37,994 nucleotides of DNA from an uncultured Faecalibaculum sp. GTDB lineage: Bacteria > Bacillota_I > Bacilli_A > Erysipelotrichales > Erysipelotrichaceae. The DNA is taken from positions 1-37,994 of the forward strand of contig NZ_CAJUPA010000025.1 in the NCBI RefSeq assembly GCF_910588395.1, given 5' to 3'. Shown piece by piece: positions 7,999 through 14,687 of this stretch; positions within the stretch are counted from its first letter, which is position 1, and every line of letters begins with the position of its first letter. Position numbers and translations under genes: made by a program. The notes beneath the pieces are model-generated. The model did not search any database and had not been told where the DNA came from. It saw only the letters and a program-made list of their open reading frames with translations.

Positions 7999-8970
7999 TT
8001 GGGAAAAGAGAAAGACATTCTGGAACGGCATCTGCTGGAGAATCCTGAGGAGCACAAAGAAGCCATGGAACTCATCACCGGGCGCAGGTGGGACATTGAT
8101 CCTGCTTCCTTCCGCCATTATCCTGTCCACATCCCCCGGGACATGGGCGACACCCTGTCCTTTCTGGAACAGGACTCCGCCATGCTGGTGGTGGATCTGG
8201 CTACAGAAGAAGAGCTGGCCATCACCTGCACAGAGAATCAGACAATCGCAGATCCGATCATGGTGGAACGTCTCCTGGCTCATATCGCGAATCAGTATCT
8301 GACAAGGGCGAGAGACGGGAAGAAGCCTGTACCAATCATTGCAGGAGTCCTGTATTACGGAGACAAGCCCTGGACAGCCCCGGTTTCCCTGCGGGAGAAG
8401 CTGAAGATCCCGAAAACAGGAGACAGCGACTTCATTCTGGACTTCCGGATCCGTGTGGTGGATCTGGGTGCTCTGCCAGATGAGACCATTGAGTCCATGA
8501 CCACGGATCTGAGGTATTTCGCCGGACTGCTCAAGGCAAAGCGGGAAGGAAGGCGGTATACTGTGAACAGAGGAGAAATCCATCATCCGTTTTGGACGAT
8601 CAAGGGACTGGCACATTTGAGTGGCATGGAGATTGATGACGAAGAACTTTTGAAGATCAGCGGGTCAAAGGAGGAATGCACCATGGAACTGGCATACACA
8701 TTTCTGAGCAAGGAACAGGCGGAGGCAGCTCTGCGGCAAGGATTCCAGGAAGGTGAAGCATCGGGAATTCAGAAAGGCGAAAAACAAGGATTCCGGAAAG
8801 GCACAGAGCTGGGATTCCAGAAAGGTGAATCCGAAGGAAGAAAGAGAGCTCACCAGCTCTTCTCCTGGCTTCACAAACAGGACCGCATCAGCGAGTATCC
8901 GCAGGCTCTCAGTTCTGAACAGCTGTTTGAGCAGTACTGGAATGAAATGCAGAACAGCCTGAAAAACTGA
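7999..8970 (+). CDS. Rpn/YhgA-like PD-(D/E)XK nuclease-transposase family protein
   Basis: 323-aa protein related to the recombination-promoting nuclease (Rpn)/Transposase_31 group. DPIMVERLLAHIANQYLTR followed by VPIIAGVLYYGDKPWTAPVSLRE matches the family core. AITCTENQTI replaces the usual E-x-Q/K strand, so the nuclease centre may be divergent. The C-terminus (about 250-290) has the typical GFQ(E/K)GE repeat stretch rich in Gly, Lys and Glu. The start is TTG 7999, chosen for AAGGAGGAAAG at good spacing; no upstream ATG is in frame. Such genes are often scattered in many copies per genome. Biological role is unknown, possibly DNA recombination. Confidence 0.8.
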   Translation: MGKEKDILERHLLENPEEHKEAMELITGRRWDIDPASFRHYPVHIPRDMGDTLSFLEQDSAMLVVDLATEEELAITCTENQTIADPIMVERLLAHIANQYLTRARDGKKPVPIIAGVLYYGDKPWTAPVSLREKLKIPKTGDSDFILDFRIRVVDLGALPDETIESMTTDLRYFAGLLKAKREGRRYTVNRGEIHHPFWTIKGLAHLSGMEIDDEELLKISGSKEECTMELAYTFLSKEQAEAALRQGFQEGEASGIQKGEKQGFRKGTELGFQKGESEGRKRAHQLFSWLHKQDRISEYPQALSSEQLFEQYWNEMQNSLKN

Positions 8971-8983
8971 TCAGGCACAGTGC

Positions 8984-9037
8984 AAGGGGCTGCAACTCCC
9001 CGTCCGATCCAGTCGGCCGGGTTGTTGCAGCCCCTTT
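8984..9037 (+). terminator. Terminator of the Rpn-type gene
   Basis: AAGGGGCTGCAAC (8984-8996) pairs perfectly with GTTGCAGCCCCTT (9024-9036). The loop is 27 nt and the stem ends in TTTCTGTTTT. Confidence 0.8.
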
Positions 9038-9054
9038 CTGTTTTGAATCCGCCC

Positions 9055-9552
9055 TCACATCTTCAGGACAATATCGCAGACCGCTTTGGGGTCGCAGGCT
9101 TTCAGGTACGCCTCTTCCCGGGGAATCCAGACCCGTTCGAATTCCCGGACTTTTTCCGGACCCATTCGCTGCAGCAGCCGCTGCTTCTGCGTTTCGGAAT
9201 CAATGTCCGCAAAGATACGGCTGTCATAGAAATCCCGCAGAAGCGGGTGCAGGCTGTATGCCCCTTCCACAATCACCAGATCATCGGGATACAGCGTTTC
9301 TTCTTCGCAAAGCTGCTGGCGCACACAGTCAAACCGCCGGGTTTTCACCGGTTTTCCGGCCCGCAGAGGCTCCAGCACTTCCTGGCGGAACCGCAGCAGA
9401 TCCATGTTTCCGGCAATGCCCGGCTTATGCAGGCTGCGGGGCAGATAATAGTCATCCATGTGAAACACCAGAACGCCTCCACTTTGTTCCAGCTCACTGG
9501 CCAGAGTGGTTTTTCCCGCACCGCTGCGGCCGTCAATGGCTGCCAGAATCAT
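9055..9552 (-). CDS. Uridine-kinase-like P-loop kinase
   Basis: 165-aa small kinase of the uridine kinase/phosphoribulokinase fold. Walker A GRSGAGKTT is at residues 8-16. HMDDYYLPRS (31-40) matches the DDFY-type substrate strand, and LVIVEGAYSLHP is the Walker-B-like strand with the EG pair. The lid region contains RVWIPREEAYL. I chose ATG 9552 because it lies one base after the stop of the ECF S-component gene (TGAGATG), i.e. tight coupling; the longer frame runs back into that gene. Context implies that it phosphorylates the imported molecule and traps it. The substrate (nucleoside, pantothenate-like or other vitamin) cannot be read from sequence. Confidence 0.85.
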   Translation of the reverse strand: MILAAIDGRSGAGKTTLASELEQSGGVLVFHMDDYYLPRSLHKPGIAGNMDLLRFRQEVLEPLRAGKPVKTRRFDCVRQQLCEEETLYPDDLVIVEGAYSLHPLLRDFYDSRIFADIDSETQKQRLLQRMGPEKVREFERVWIPREEAYLKACDPKAVCDIVLKM

Positions 9553-9553
9553 C

Positions 9554-10093
9554 TCAGAAAGCCTGCTGCCGGAAACGAACCACGCCAGCCCGGTGCAGGG
9601 CCACCATGGCCATGGGAACAAGAATCAGCTGCAGCACAATGCCCGGCAGCGTGGTCACAAAAGCGGTGCCCAGAAACATCTGCCAGCCAAAGTTTCCGAG
9701 TCCCAGCAGAACCACTTCCACCAGCCCCCAGACGATCCGTCCTGCCAGCATGGCGGCAATCAGACAGCGGTACAGTGCCTTGACACACTGGTACTTCGAC
9801 ACCTGCCACAGCCAGCCGGAGACAAGGCCGTAGGTGCCCAGTTCAAAAGCCATGGCCAGTGCTGCGGGGTACATCACCGGCATGCCAAAGAGCGCCGAGC
9901 GCAGCAGCGGCAGCAGGAAGCCCACGCCCAGGCCGTACTTCCAGCCGCACAGAAAGCCGCAGAGCAGCACCGGCAGATGCATGGGACAGAGCTGGGAACC
10001 AATGGCCGGGATCTGCCCGGTCAGAAACGGCAGCAGCAGCCCCAGAGCCAGCATCAGGCCGGCGGTGGTCATGTTTTTTACGGAATGATTCAT
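9554..10093 (-). CDS. ECF transporter substrate-binding (S) component
   Basis: 179-aa hydrophobic protein with about six membrane segments, matching ECF S components that bind a vitamin and dock on a shared EcfAAT module. The N-terminal helix TTAGLMLALGLLLPFLTG, the loop MHLPVLLCGFLCGWKYGLGVGFLLPLLRSALFG and a conserved-type AMAFELGTYGLVSGWL are visible. The ECF_trnsprt group fits (pantothenate/unknown-type). Start is uncertain: ATG 10093 has a Shine-Dalgarno (AAAGGAG, 10140-10134) separated by an 8-bp hairpin, while GTG 10114 has no ribosome site. The kinase follows at once. No EcfA/T genes are in the window. Confidence 0.83.
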   Translation of the reverse strand: MNHSVKNMTTAGLMLALGLLLPFLTGQIPAIGSQLCPMHLPVLLCGFLCGWKYGLGVGFLLPLLRSALFGMPVMYPAALAMAFELGTYGLVSGWLWQVSKYQCVKALYRCLIAAMLAGRIVWGLVEVVLLGLGNFGWQMFLGTAFVTTLPGIVLQLILVPMAMVALHRAGVVRFRQQAF

Positions 10094-10101
10094 CGCGTAT
10101 C

Positions 10102-10140
10102 CAGGCAGGGACACCCGGCCGGAAACCTGCCTGCTCCTTT
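10102..10140 (-). promoter_or_regulatory. Hairpin placed between Shine-Dalgarno and start of the ECF gene
   Basis: On the minus strand, SD AAAGGAG (10140-10134) is followed directly by CAGGCAGG (10133-10126), a 16-nt loop containing CCGGCCGG, then CCTGCCTG (10109-10102), then 8 nt, then ATG 10093. Unfolded, SD to ATG is 40 nt; folded, it is 8 nt. Confidence 0.6.
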
Positions 10141-10202
10141 CTCATTTCTCAAACTTTCTTCAGATGGGCATCCACAGTCCGTTTCCGGCACCATATACGT
10201 TT

Positions 10203-10231
10203 ATTTTAGGAAACGGATGTTTTTTTGACAA
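10203..10231 (-). promoter_or_regulatory. Promoter of the ECF S component-kinase operon
   Basis: Minus-strand TTGTCA (10231-10226), 17-nt spacer, TAAAAT (10208-10203), each 5/6 to consensus. An inverted repeat CCGTTTCC (10179-10186)/GGAAACGG (10209-10216) brackets the -10 and start site and may be an operator. Read on the plus strand the same repeat ends in seven Ts. Confidence 0.7.
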
Positions 10232-10239
10232 CATCCTTT

Positions 10240-10292
10240 CCGGCATGGCTCTCCATGCCCGCAAGCCGTTTTTTGCACGGTCACCATGCCGG
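10240..10292. repeat. 9-bp inverted repeat in the pst/ECF intergenic region
   Basis: CCGGCATGG (10240-10248) and CCATGCCGG (10284-10292) are perfect inverted copies 35 nt apart, with a small CCGT/ACGG hairpin between them. Could be an operator or mRNA fold; function unknown. Confidence 0.5.
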
Positions 10293-10361
10293 CGCCCCGG
10301 TCATCCATCGGCAATGGGCACCGGAACCACCTGTTACAGAAGTACCGGAACTGTCGCAGGA

Positions 10362-10415
10362 TTTACACAGGCTTTACACCGCTGTGATTCCGGCTTTACA
10401 CAGACTTTCTATAAT
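10362..10415 (+). promoter_or_regulatory. Pho box and promoter of pstSCAB
   Basis: TTTACA occurs at 10362, 10373 and 10395, exactly on an 11-bp period. A degenerate element lies at 10384 (GTGATT) and TTTCTA at 10406. A perfect TATAAT -10 lies at 10410-10415 with no recognisable -35. This matches PhoP/PhoB boxes (TT-n-ACA hexamers, 5-nt gaps) replacing the -35 of an activated promoter, so induction at low phosphate is expected. Confidence 0.88.
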
Positions 10416-10446
10416 GACCCTGCCTGCAACCAGGCAAGGAGGCACT

Positions 10447-11334
10447 ATGGACTGGTCAGATAAAATCCTGCGGCTGGCGCTGTCCTGCTGTCTGTTTTTG
10501 ACAGCGGCCGGGTGTGCAAAACAGCCGGAAACAGCGGCATTTTCCCGGGATCAGGATATTCACCTGCTGATGCGGGAGGATGGATCCGGCACAAGAACCG
10601 CTTTTAGCGAGGGAACCGGACTGCTGAAGAAACAGCCGGATGGCAGCATGCAGGATGATTCTGCCATGACAGCGGCGGTGACCAGTTCCACGGCGGTGAT
10701 GCTGACAAATGTGAAAGACGATCCGGCGGCTGTGGGCTATGTGTCCCTGGGGTCTTTGAATGATTCGGTGCGGGCACTGAAACTGGATGGCGCAGCCTGC
10801 GATGGGCCGGATGTGAAAAGCGGCGGCTATCCCCTGGCACGTCAGCTGTATCTGGTGACGGGACCGGGGTCCGGAGAACAAGACCGGGCGTTTCTGTCTT
10901 TTGTCTGTTCGGATCAGGGGCAGGAAGTGGTGGCTGCCAGCGGCTGGGTGCCGCTGGATGGCCAGGGGCCATGGCAGCGGCCGGCGGATGTCTCCGGTAA
11001 AATCGTGCTTTCGGGATCCAGTTCCGTGGCGCCGGTGATGGAACAGCTGGCGGCTGTCTGGGAAAAGGAAATGCCCCAGGCACCGGTGGAGATCCAGCAG
11101 TCGGATTCTTCCACCGGGATCCAGAACGCCATCAACGGGTCGGCGGATCTGGGCATGAGCAGCCGGGGGCTGTCGGAGTCGGAGACTCAACAGGGGGCTG
11201 AATCCATTCCCGCGGCACTGGACGGCATTGCCATCATTGTCCATCCCGCCAATCCTGTCCGGGACCTGTCCTTGAGCCAGGTACGGCGCATTTTCTCCGG
11301 TGATGCCAGGAAGTGGTCCGATGTCAGCCGGTAA
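10447..11334 (+). CDS. pstS: Phosphate-binding lipoprotein PstS, circularly permuted
   Basis: 295-aa extracytoplasmic phosphate receptor. Signal peptide 1-22 ends at lipobox AAGC with Cys23. The domain order is unusual. Residues 38-170 correspond to the second half of a normal PstS (REDGSGTR 43-50, GYVSLGSLNDSVRALKLDG, SGGYPLARQLYLVTG, then a C-terminal-like GQEVVAASGWVPL). Residues 185-295 correspond to the first half (KIVLSGSSSVAPVMEQL, QSDSSTGIQNAINGSADLGMSSRGL, ALDGIAIIVHPANPV, and the end IFSGDARKWSDV). All parts of both lobes seem present once. AAGGAGGCACT precedes the ATG; the stop lies 14 nt inside pstC. Either a working permutant or the relic of a tandem duplication. Confidence 0.9.
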   Translation: MDWSDKILRLALSCCLFLTAAGCAKQPETAAFSRDQDIHLLMREDGSGTRTAFSEGTGLLKKQPDGSMQDDSAMTAAVTSSTAVMLTNVKDDPAAVGYVSLGSLNDSVRALKLDGAACDGPDVKSGGYPLARQLYLVTGPGSGEQDRAFLSFVCSDQGQEVVAASGWVPLDGQGPWQRPADVSGKIVLSGSSSVAPVMEQLAAVWEKEMPQAPVEIQQSDSSTGIQNAINGSADLGMSSRGLSESETQQGAESIPAALDGIAIIVHPANPVRDLSLSQVRRIFSGDARKWSDVSR

Positions 11335-12178
11335 CCGCAGGGAGGGCTTTGCCAGAATCCTGTCCGGGGTCTGCGCCTGGATTTCTGCAGCGGCGATCCT
11401 ACTCATTCTGGGGTTTCTGGTCACGGAAAGCCTGCCGGCGATCCGGCAGATTGGTCTGATGGAACTGCTGACGGGGCTGGTGTGGAAACCCGCGGAGGGA
11501 AAATACGGACTGCTGCCCATGATCGCCGGAACCCTGGCAGTGACCGGCGTGGCGGTGGTGCTGGCAGCGCCTCTGGGAATTCTCTTCGCGCTGTTTCTGG
11601 CGCATTTCTGCCCGGAAAAACTGCGGCGTCCCATGCGGATGATGGTTTCCGTCATGGCAGGAATCCCTTCGGTGGTCTATGGGTTTTTCGGGCTGGAGGT
11701 GCTGGTGCCCTGGCTGCGCACGGTGACCGGAACTTCGGGCATGAGCCTGCTTTGTGCGGGGCTGCTGCTGGGGATGATGATCGTGCCCACCGTCACCGAG
11801 CTCTCCCTGTCTTCCATGGAAAACGTGGATCCGGGCTGCTTACAGGGCAGCCTGGCTCTGGGCGCCACACCGGAGCACAGTGCGCTGTTTGCGGTGCTGC
11901 CGGCTGCCGGAGCGGGACTGGCCACGGCGGTGGTGCTGGGACTGGGACGGGCTGCGGGAGAGACCATGGCGGTGATGATGGTGGCCGGCAATCAGGCGCT
12001 GCTGCCTGGTGGCCTGCTGCGGGGTGTCCGCACCCTGACCGCGAATCTGGCCCTGGAAATGGGCTATGCGGCGGATCTGCACCGGCAGGCGCTGACGGCT
12101 TCGGCCCTGGTGCTGCTGGTGATCGTGCTGGTCCTGGTGCTGGGTCTGGCCTGGATGAAACGGAGGAAACACGCATGA
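11321..12178 (+). CDS. pstC: Phosphate ABC transporter permease PstC
   Basis: 285-aa inner-membrane permease, one of the two channel subunits of the Pst importer. About six membrane segments are visible, beginning SGVCAWISAAAILLILGFLV. MMVSVMAGIPSVVYGFFGLEVLVPWL is the conserved PstC periplasmic/TM3 region. The EAA-type loop ENVDPGCLQGSLALGATPEHSALFAVLPAAGAG contacts PstB, followed by GLGRAAGETMAVMMVAGN. I chose ATG 11321, preceded by AGGAAG at 7 nt, over GTG 11300/ATG 11303. It overlaps pstS by 14 nt and pstA by 4 nt. Confidence 0.94.
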   Translation: MSAGNRREGFARILSGVCAWISAAAILLILGFLVTESLPAIRQIGLMELLTGLVWKPAEGKYGLLPMIAGTLAVTGVAVVLAAPLGILFALFLAHFCPEKLRRPMRMMVSVMAGIPSVVYGFFGLEVLVPWLRTVTGTSGMSLLCAGLLLGMMIVPTVTELSLSSMENVDPGCLQGSLALGATPEHSALFAVLPAAGAGLATAVVLGLGRAAGETMAVMMVAGNQALLPGGLLRGVRTLTANLALEMGYAADLHRQALTASALVLLVIVLVLVLGLAWMKRRKHA

Positions 12179-13173
12179 GACACATTCATTCTTCCCGGCT
12201 GCATGCCGCCGGACTGCAGATGGCCGGCGAAGCCGGCACCGGGGTGCTGCCCGGTCCGGGCCAGCCTGGATTCGTCCCGGCCCCGGTGGGCCGGCGGGCG
12301 TCAAAAGCCCCGGGAGAGAATTCGCCGGTGTCCCGGGAAAAACTGCGCCAGTCGGGGATCCTGGCGCTGCAGCGGGTCCTCATTTACGGCTCGGCGCTGG
12401 CTGTCACCGGATTTCTGGCGGGACTGATCATCTATGTGGTGATCAGCGCACTGCCTGCTCTGGATCTCTCCCTGTTCTCACCGGTCTATACCCCGGACAA
12501 CGTTTCCCTGCTGCCGGCACTGATCAATACCGGGGCCATGATCCTGCTGGCACTGCTCTTTGCCCTGCCGCCGGGAGTTATTGGCGCCATCTATCTGACG
12601 GAATACACCCGCCCGGGCAGCCCGGTGGCAGCGGCCATTGGCCTGGGAGCAGAGGTGCTCACCAGCGTGCCGTCCATTGTCTTCGGTCTGTTCGGTTCGC
12701 TGTTCCTTGTCAGGTTCATGAACCTGGGCATGTCCCTGCTGGCGGGCAGTCTGACCATGGCGCTGATCATCCTGCCGGGTATTCTGCGCACCAGCCAGCA
12801 GGCGCTGTCGGAAGTCCCGGACGACCTGCGGCAGGCGAGTCTGGGACTGGGTGCCGGGAAACTGCGGACGATTTTGCGGGTGGTGCTTCCGTCTGCCTTG
12901 CCGGGGATCCTCTCCGGCACGATTCTGGCCACCGGTCGGATCACCGGAGAATCCGCCGCGCTGATTTTCACCGCCGGCACCGCCGTGAATCTGGTTCCGG
13001 GCCTGGATCAGTCCGCCAGGACGCTGGCGGTTCACATGTATACCCTGGCCGGCGAAGGACTGCACATTCCCCAGGCCTGGGCCACTGCCCTGATTCTGCT
13101 GATTCTGGTGCTGGTTCTCAATCTGGCTGCTGCCGGTGCACGGCGGGCCATGGAAAGGAAGATGCGCGGATGA
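12175..13173 (+). CDS. pstA: Phosphate ABC transporter permease PstA with N-terminal extension
   Basis: 332-aa second permease of the Pst importer. The core from about residue 60 is typical: membrane helix YGSALAVTGFLAGLIIYVVISALPAL, GVIGAIYLTEYTRPG, LTSVPSIVFGLFGSLFLV and the EAA loop EVPDDLRQASLGLGAGKLRTILRVVLPSALPGI. TGRITGESAALIFTAG follows. The first 55-60 residues are a Gly/Pro/Arg-rich extension absent from ordinary PstA. ATG 12175 has GGAGGAAAC upstream and an ATGA overlap with pstC. A later GTG at 12328 with GGGAGAG would give a standard-length protein, so the start is open. Confidence 0.9.
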   Translation: MRHIHSSRLHAAGLQMAGEAGTGVLPGPGQPGFVPAPVGRRASKAPGENSPVSREKLRQSGILALQRVLIYGSALAVTGFLAGLIIYVVISALPALDLSLFSPVYTPDNVSLLPALINTGAMILLALLFALPPGVIGAIYLTEYTRPGSPVAAAIGLGAEVLTSVPSIVFGLFGSLFLVRFMNLGMSLLAGSLTMALIILPGILRTSQQALSEVPDDLRQASLGLGAGKLRTILRVVLPSALPGILSGTILATGRITGESAALIFTAGTAVNLVPGLDQSARTLAVHMYTLAGEGLHIPQAWATALILLILVLVLNLAAAGARRAMERKMRG

Positions 13174-13922
13174 CAGACAAGATCACCATTTCCGGCCTGA
13201 ACCTGTTTTATTCCCAAAACCAGGCTCTGCACAGCATTTCCCTGTCCATTCCCGCCGGAAAGATCACGGCGTTCATTGGTCCCTCCGGCTGTGGCAAGTC
13301 CACCCTGCTGAAGACTCTGAACCGGATGAACGATCTGGTGCCCGGCTGCCGTGTGGAAGGCAGCATCCGGCTGGAGGGGCAGGACATTCTCAAAACCGGC
13401 GATGTGAATCAGCTCCGGCAGCGGGTGGGGATGGTGTTCCAGAAACCGAATCCCTTTCCCATGAGCATCTACGACAACGTGGCTTACGGCCCCCGGGCGC
13501 AGGGCATCCGGGACCGGAAGATCCTGGATGCCCTGGTGCAGGAATCCCTGGAAGCGGCGGGTCTCTGGAAGGAAGTGAAAGACCGGCTGAAATCCTCCGC
13601 TCTGTCCATGTCCGGGGGCCAGCAGCAGCGGCTGTGCATTGCCCGGGCTCTGGCGGTCAAACCGGAGGTGCTGCTCATGGACGAACCCACCAGCGCCCTG
13701 GATCCGATTTCCACGGCGCACATTGAAGATCTGTGCCTGCGTCTGAAACAGAACTACACCATTGTGATGGTCACCCACAACATGCAGCAGGCCCGGCGCA
13801 TTGCGGACGACACCGCGTTTTTCTGGATGGGTCACCTGGTGGAATACGGCGATACCCACCAGATCTTCGAAGCCCCGAAAGACGAAAAAACCGCGGCTTA
13901 CGTCAGCGGTCAGTTCGGCTGA
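13170..13922 (+). CDS. pstB: Phosphate ABC transporter ATP-binding protein PstB
   Basis: 250-aa ATPase that powers phosphate import. Walker A GPSGCGKST is near residues 37-45 and the Q-loop is VFQKPNPFPMSIYDNVAYG. Signature LSMSGGQQQRL, Walker B VLLMDEPTSALDP and the H-loop THNMQQA complete the set. IDNVAYGPR-type spacing and length are normal for PstB. The ATG overlaps the pstA stop by 4 nt. It is last in the operon; no phoU follows, which is often the next gene in pst operons. Confidence 0.97.
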   Translation: MTDKITISGLNLFYSQNQALHSISLSIPAGKITAFIGPSGCGKSTLLKTLNRMNDLVPGCRVEGSIRLEGQDILKTGDVNQLRQRVGMVFQKPNPFPMSIYDNVAYGPRAQGIRDRKILDALVQESLEAAGLWKEVKDRLKSSALSMSGGQQQRLCIARALAVKPEVLLMDEPTSALDPISTAHIEDLCLRLKQNYTIVMVTHNMQQARRIADDTAFFWMGHLVEYGDTHQIFEAPKDEKTAAYVSGQFG

Positions 13923-13961
13923 TCCCGCTGCCGTCCTTGATCCGGTTTCCGGCCCCTGACC

Positions 13962-13988
13962 CGGGTCACGATCAGCGGGTCACGATCA
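13962..13988. repeat. 13-bp direct repeat after pstB
   Basis: CGGGTCACGATCA occurs at 13962-13974 and again at 13976-13988, one base apart. It lies just before the operon terminator. No function is evident; slippage product likely. Confidence 0.7.
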
Positions 13989-13997
13989 ATCAAAAGG

Positions 13998-14059
13998 AAA
14001 ACGGCCTTCGTTTCCGGTATGGAACTGCTGATTCCATTCCGCAAAGAAGGCCGTTTTTT
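13998..14059 (+). terminator. Terminator of the pst operon
   Basis: AAAACGGCCTTC (13998-14009) pairs perfectly with GAAGGCCGTTTT (14046-14057), with a second inner stem ATGGAA/TTCCAT (14019-14024/14032-14037) and a T-run. Confidence 0.9.
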
Positions 14060-14106
14060 GATGCTTTCATTCTGATTTGTTCATGAGGGTCTGAACCGGG
14101 AATGGT

Positions 14107-14382
14107 TCAGGCTTTCAGATTCATGGGCTGGTACATCAGGGCAATCTGGTCCATGCCCGTCTGTTCGCAGAAGGCGTACCCGGACTCCGTGGGCGAAATC
14201 CCGGCACAGAGCTCCCTGGCCAGGATCCGCCTGGCCTGACAGCCGGTTTTCCCGGACATCCGCAGCGAGTCGTAGGCTGCCTGCATGAATTCCTGCCGGC
14301 ACAGACTTTCATCCACTGTCTCATACACTTTTCTGATCACATCCAAAGCCGCATTCAGTCTCTTTCTTGCATCTTCATTCAT
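14107..14382 (-). CDS. Small hypothetical protein
   Basis: 91-aa cytosolic protein that I do not recognise. It is mostly helical by composition (NEDARKRLNAALDVIRKVYETVDESLCRQEFMQAAYDSL) with a C-terminal part ARELCAGISPTESGYAFCEQTG. No signal peptide, membrane segment or catalytic motif. ATG 14382 is supported by AAGGAAAGG upstream; the longer frame is leader. It is a single gene convergent with the pst operon, with a -10 and a palindrome upstream (14464-14499). Confidence 0.7.
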   Translation of the reverse strand: MNEDARKRLNAALDVIRKVYETVDESLCRQEFMQAAYDSLRMSGKTGCQARRILARELCAGISPTESGYAFCEQTGMDQIALMYQPMNLKA

Positions 14383-14463
14383 GGCGTTCCCTTTCCTTTG
14401 CCCGGAGTGCTGTTGAATCAGTGAAGCGAAAATACGGATTGACGGGTTTACACCGGTCATTTG

Positions 14464-14499
14464 TTAACCCGGTTAAACCCCTCAGGCAGTTTCATTATA
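14464..14499 (-). promoter_or_regulatory. -10 element and palindrome upstream of the small hypothetical gene
   Basis: Minus-strand TATAAT (14499-14494). About 12 nt beyond the expected start site lies the palindrome TTAACC-C-GGTTAA (14464-14476), a plausible repressor site. The -35 is not clear. Confidence 0.45.
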
Positions 14500-14621
14500 A
14501 TCCTTTACCCGGGTCAGAACAGGCGCATGCCCGGAAAAGTGATGAAATAACAGTTTATGTTCCAGACAAGAATACACGATACTCCGCCAGACAGTCCGGA
14601 GGCATGCCTGGTTTTATGTTC

Positions 14622-14667
14622 TGTTACAATGAATGCAGTCAATTACAGAGAACGCCTGCGGGTGTTC
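14622..14667 (+). promoter_or_regulatory. Extended -10 and leader hairpin of the DUF885 gene
   Basis: TGTTACAAT (14622-14630) is an extended -10. GAACGCC (14650-14656) pairs with GGTGTTC (14661-14667) with one G-U, a short hairpin at about +13 of the transcript ahead of AGGAAAAGGA. Confidence 0.45.
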
Positions 14668-14687
14668 TTCAGGAAAAGGAATCAGTC

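Larger units (their letters stand above)
10094..10446. other. 353-base divergent intergenic region between the ECF and pst operons
   Basis: No gene is seen here. It holds, left to right, the structured leader of the ECF gene (10102-10140), the ECF promoter with an inverted repeat around its start site (10179-10216), a 9-bp inverted repeat (10240-10292) and the Pho box with the pst promoter (10362-10415). Confidence 0.8.

Noticed and set aside
9130..9150. tRNA T-loop-like GTTCGAATTCC
   Set aside because: It is inside the kinase coding sequence and no acceptor, D or anticodon stems can be formed around it.
10179..10226. Plus-strand terminator before the pst operon
   Set aside because: CCGTTTCC/GGAAACGG followed by seven Ts looks like one, but the loop is 22 nt, no plus-strand gene precedes it, and the same bases are better explained as the ECF promoter and its inverted repeat.
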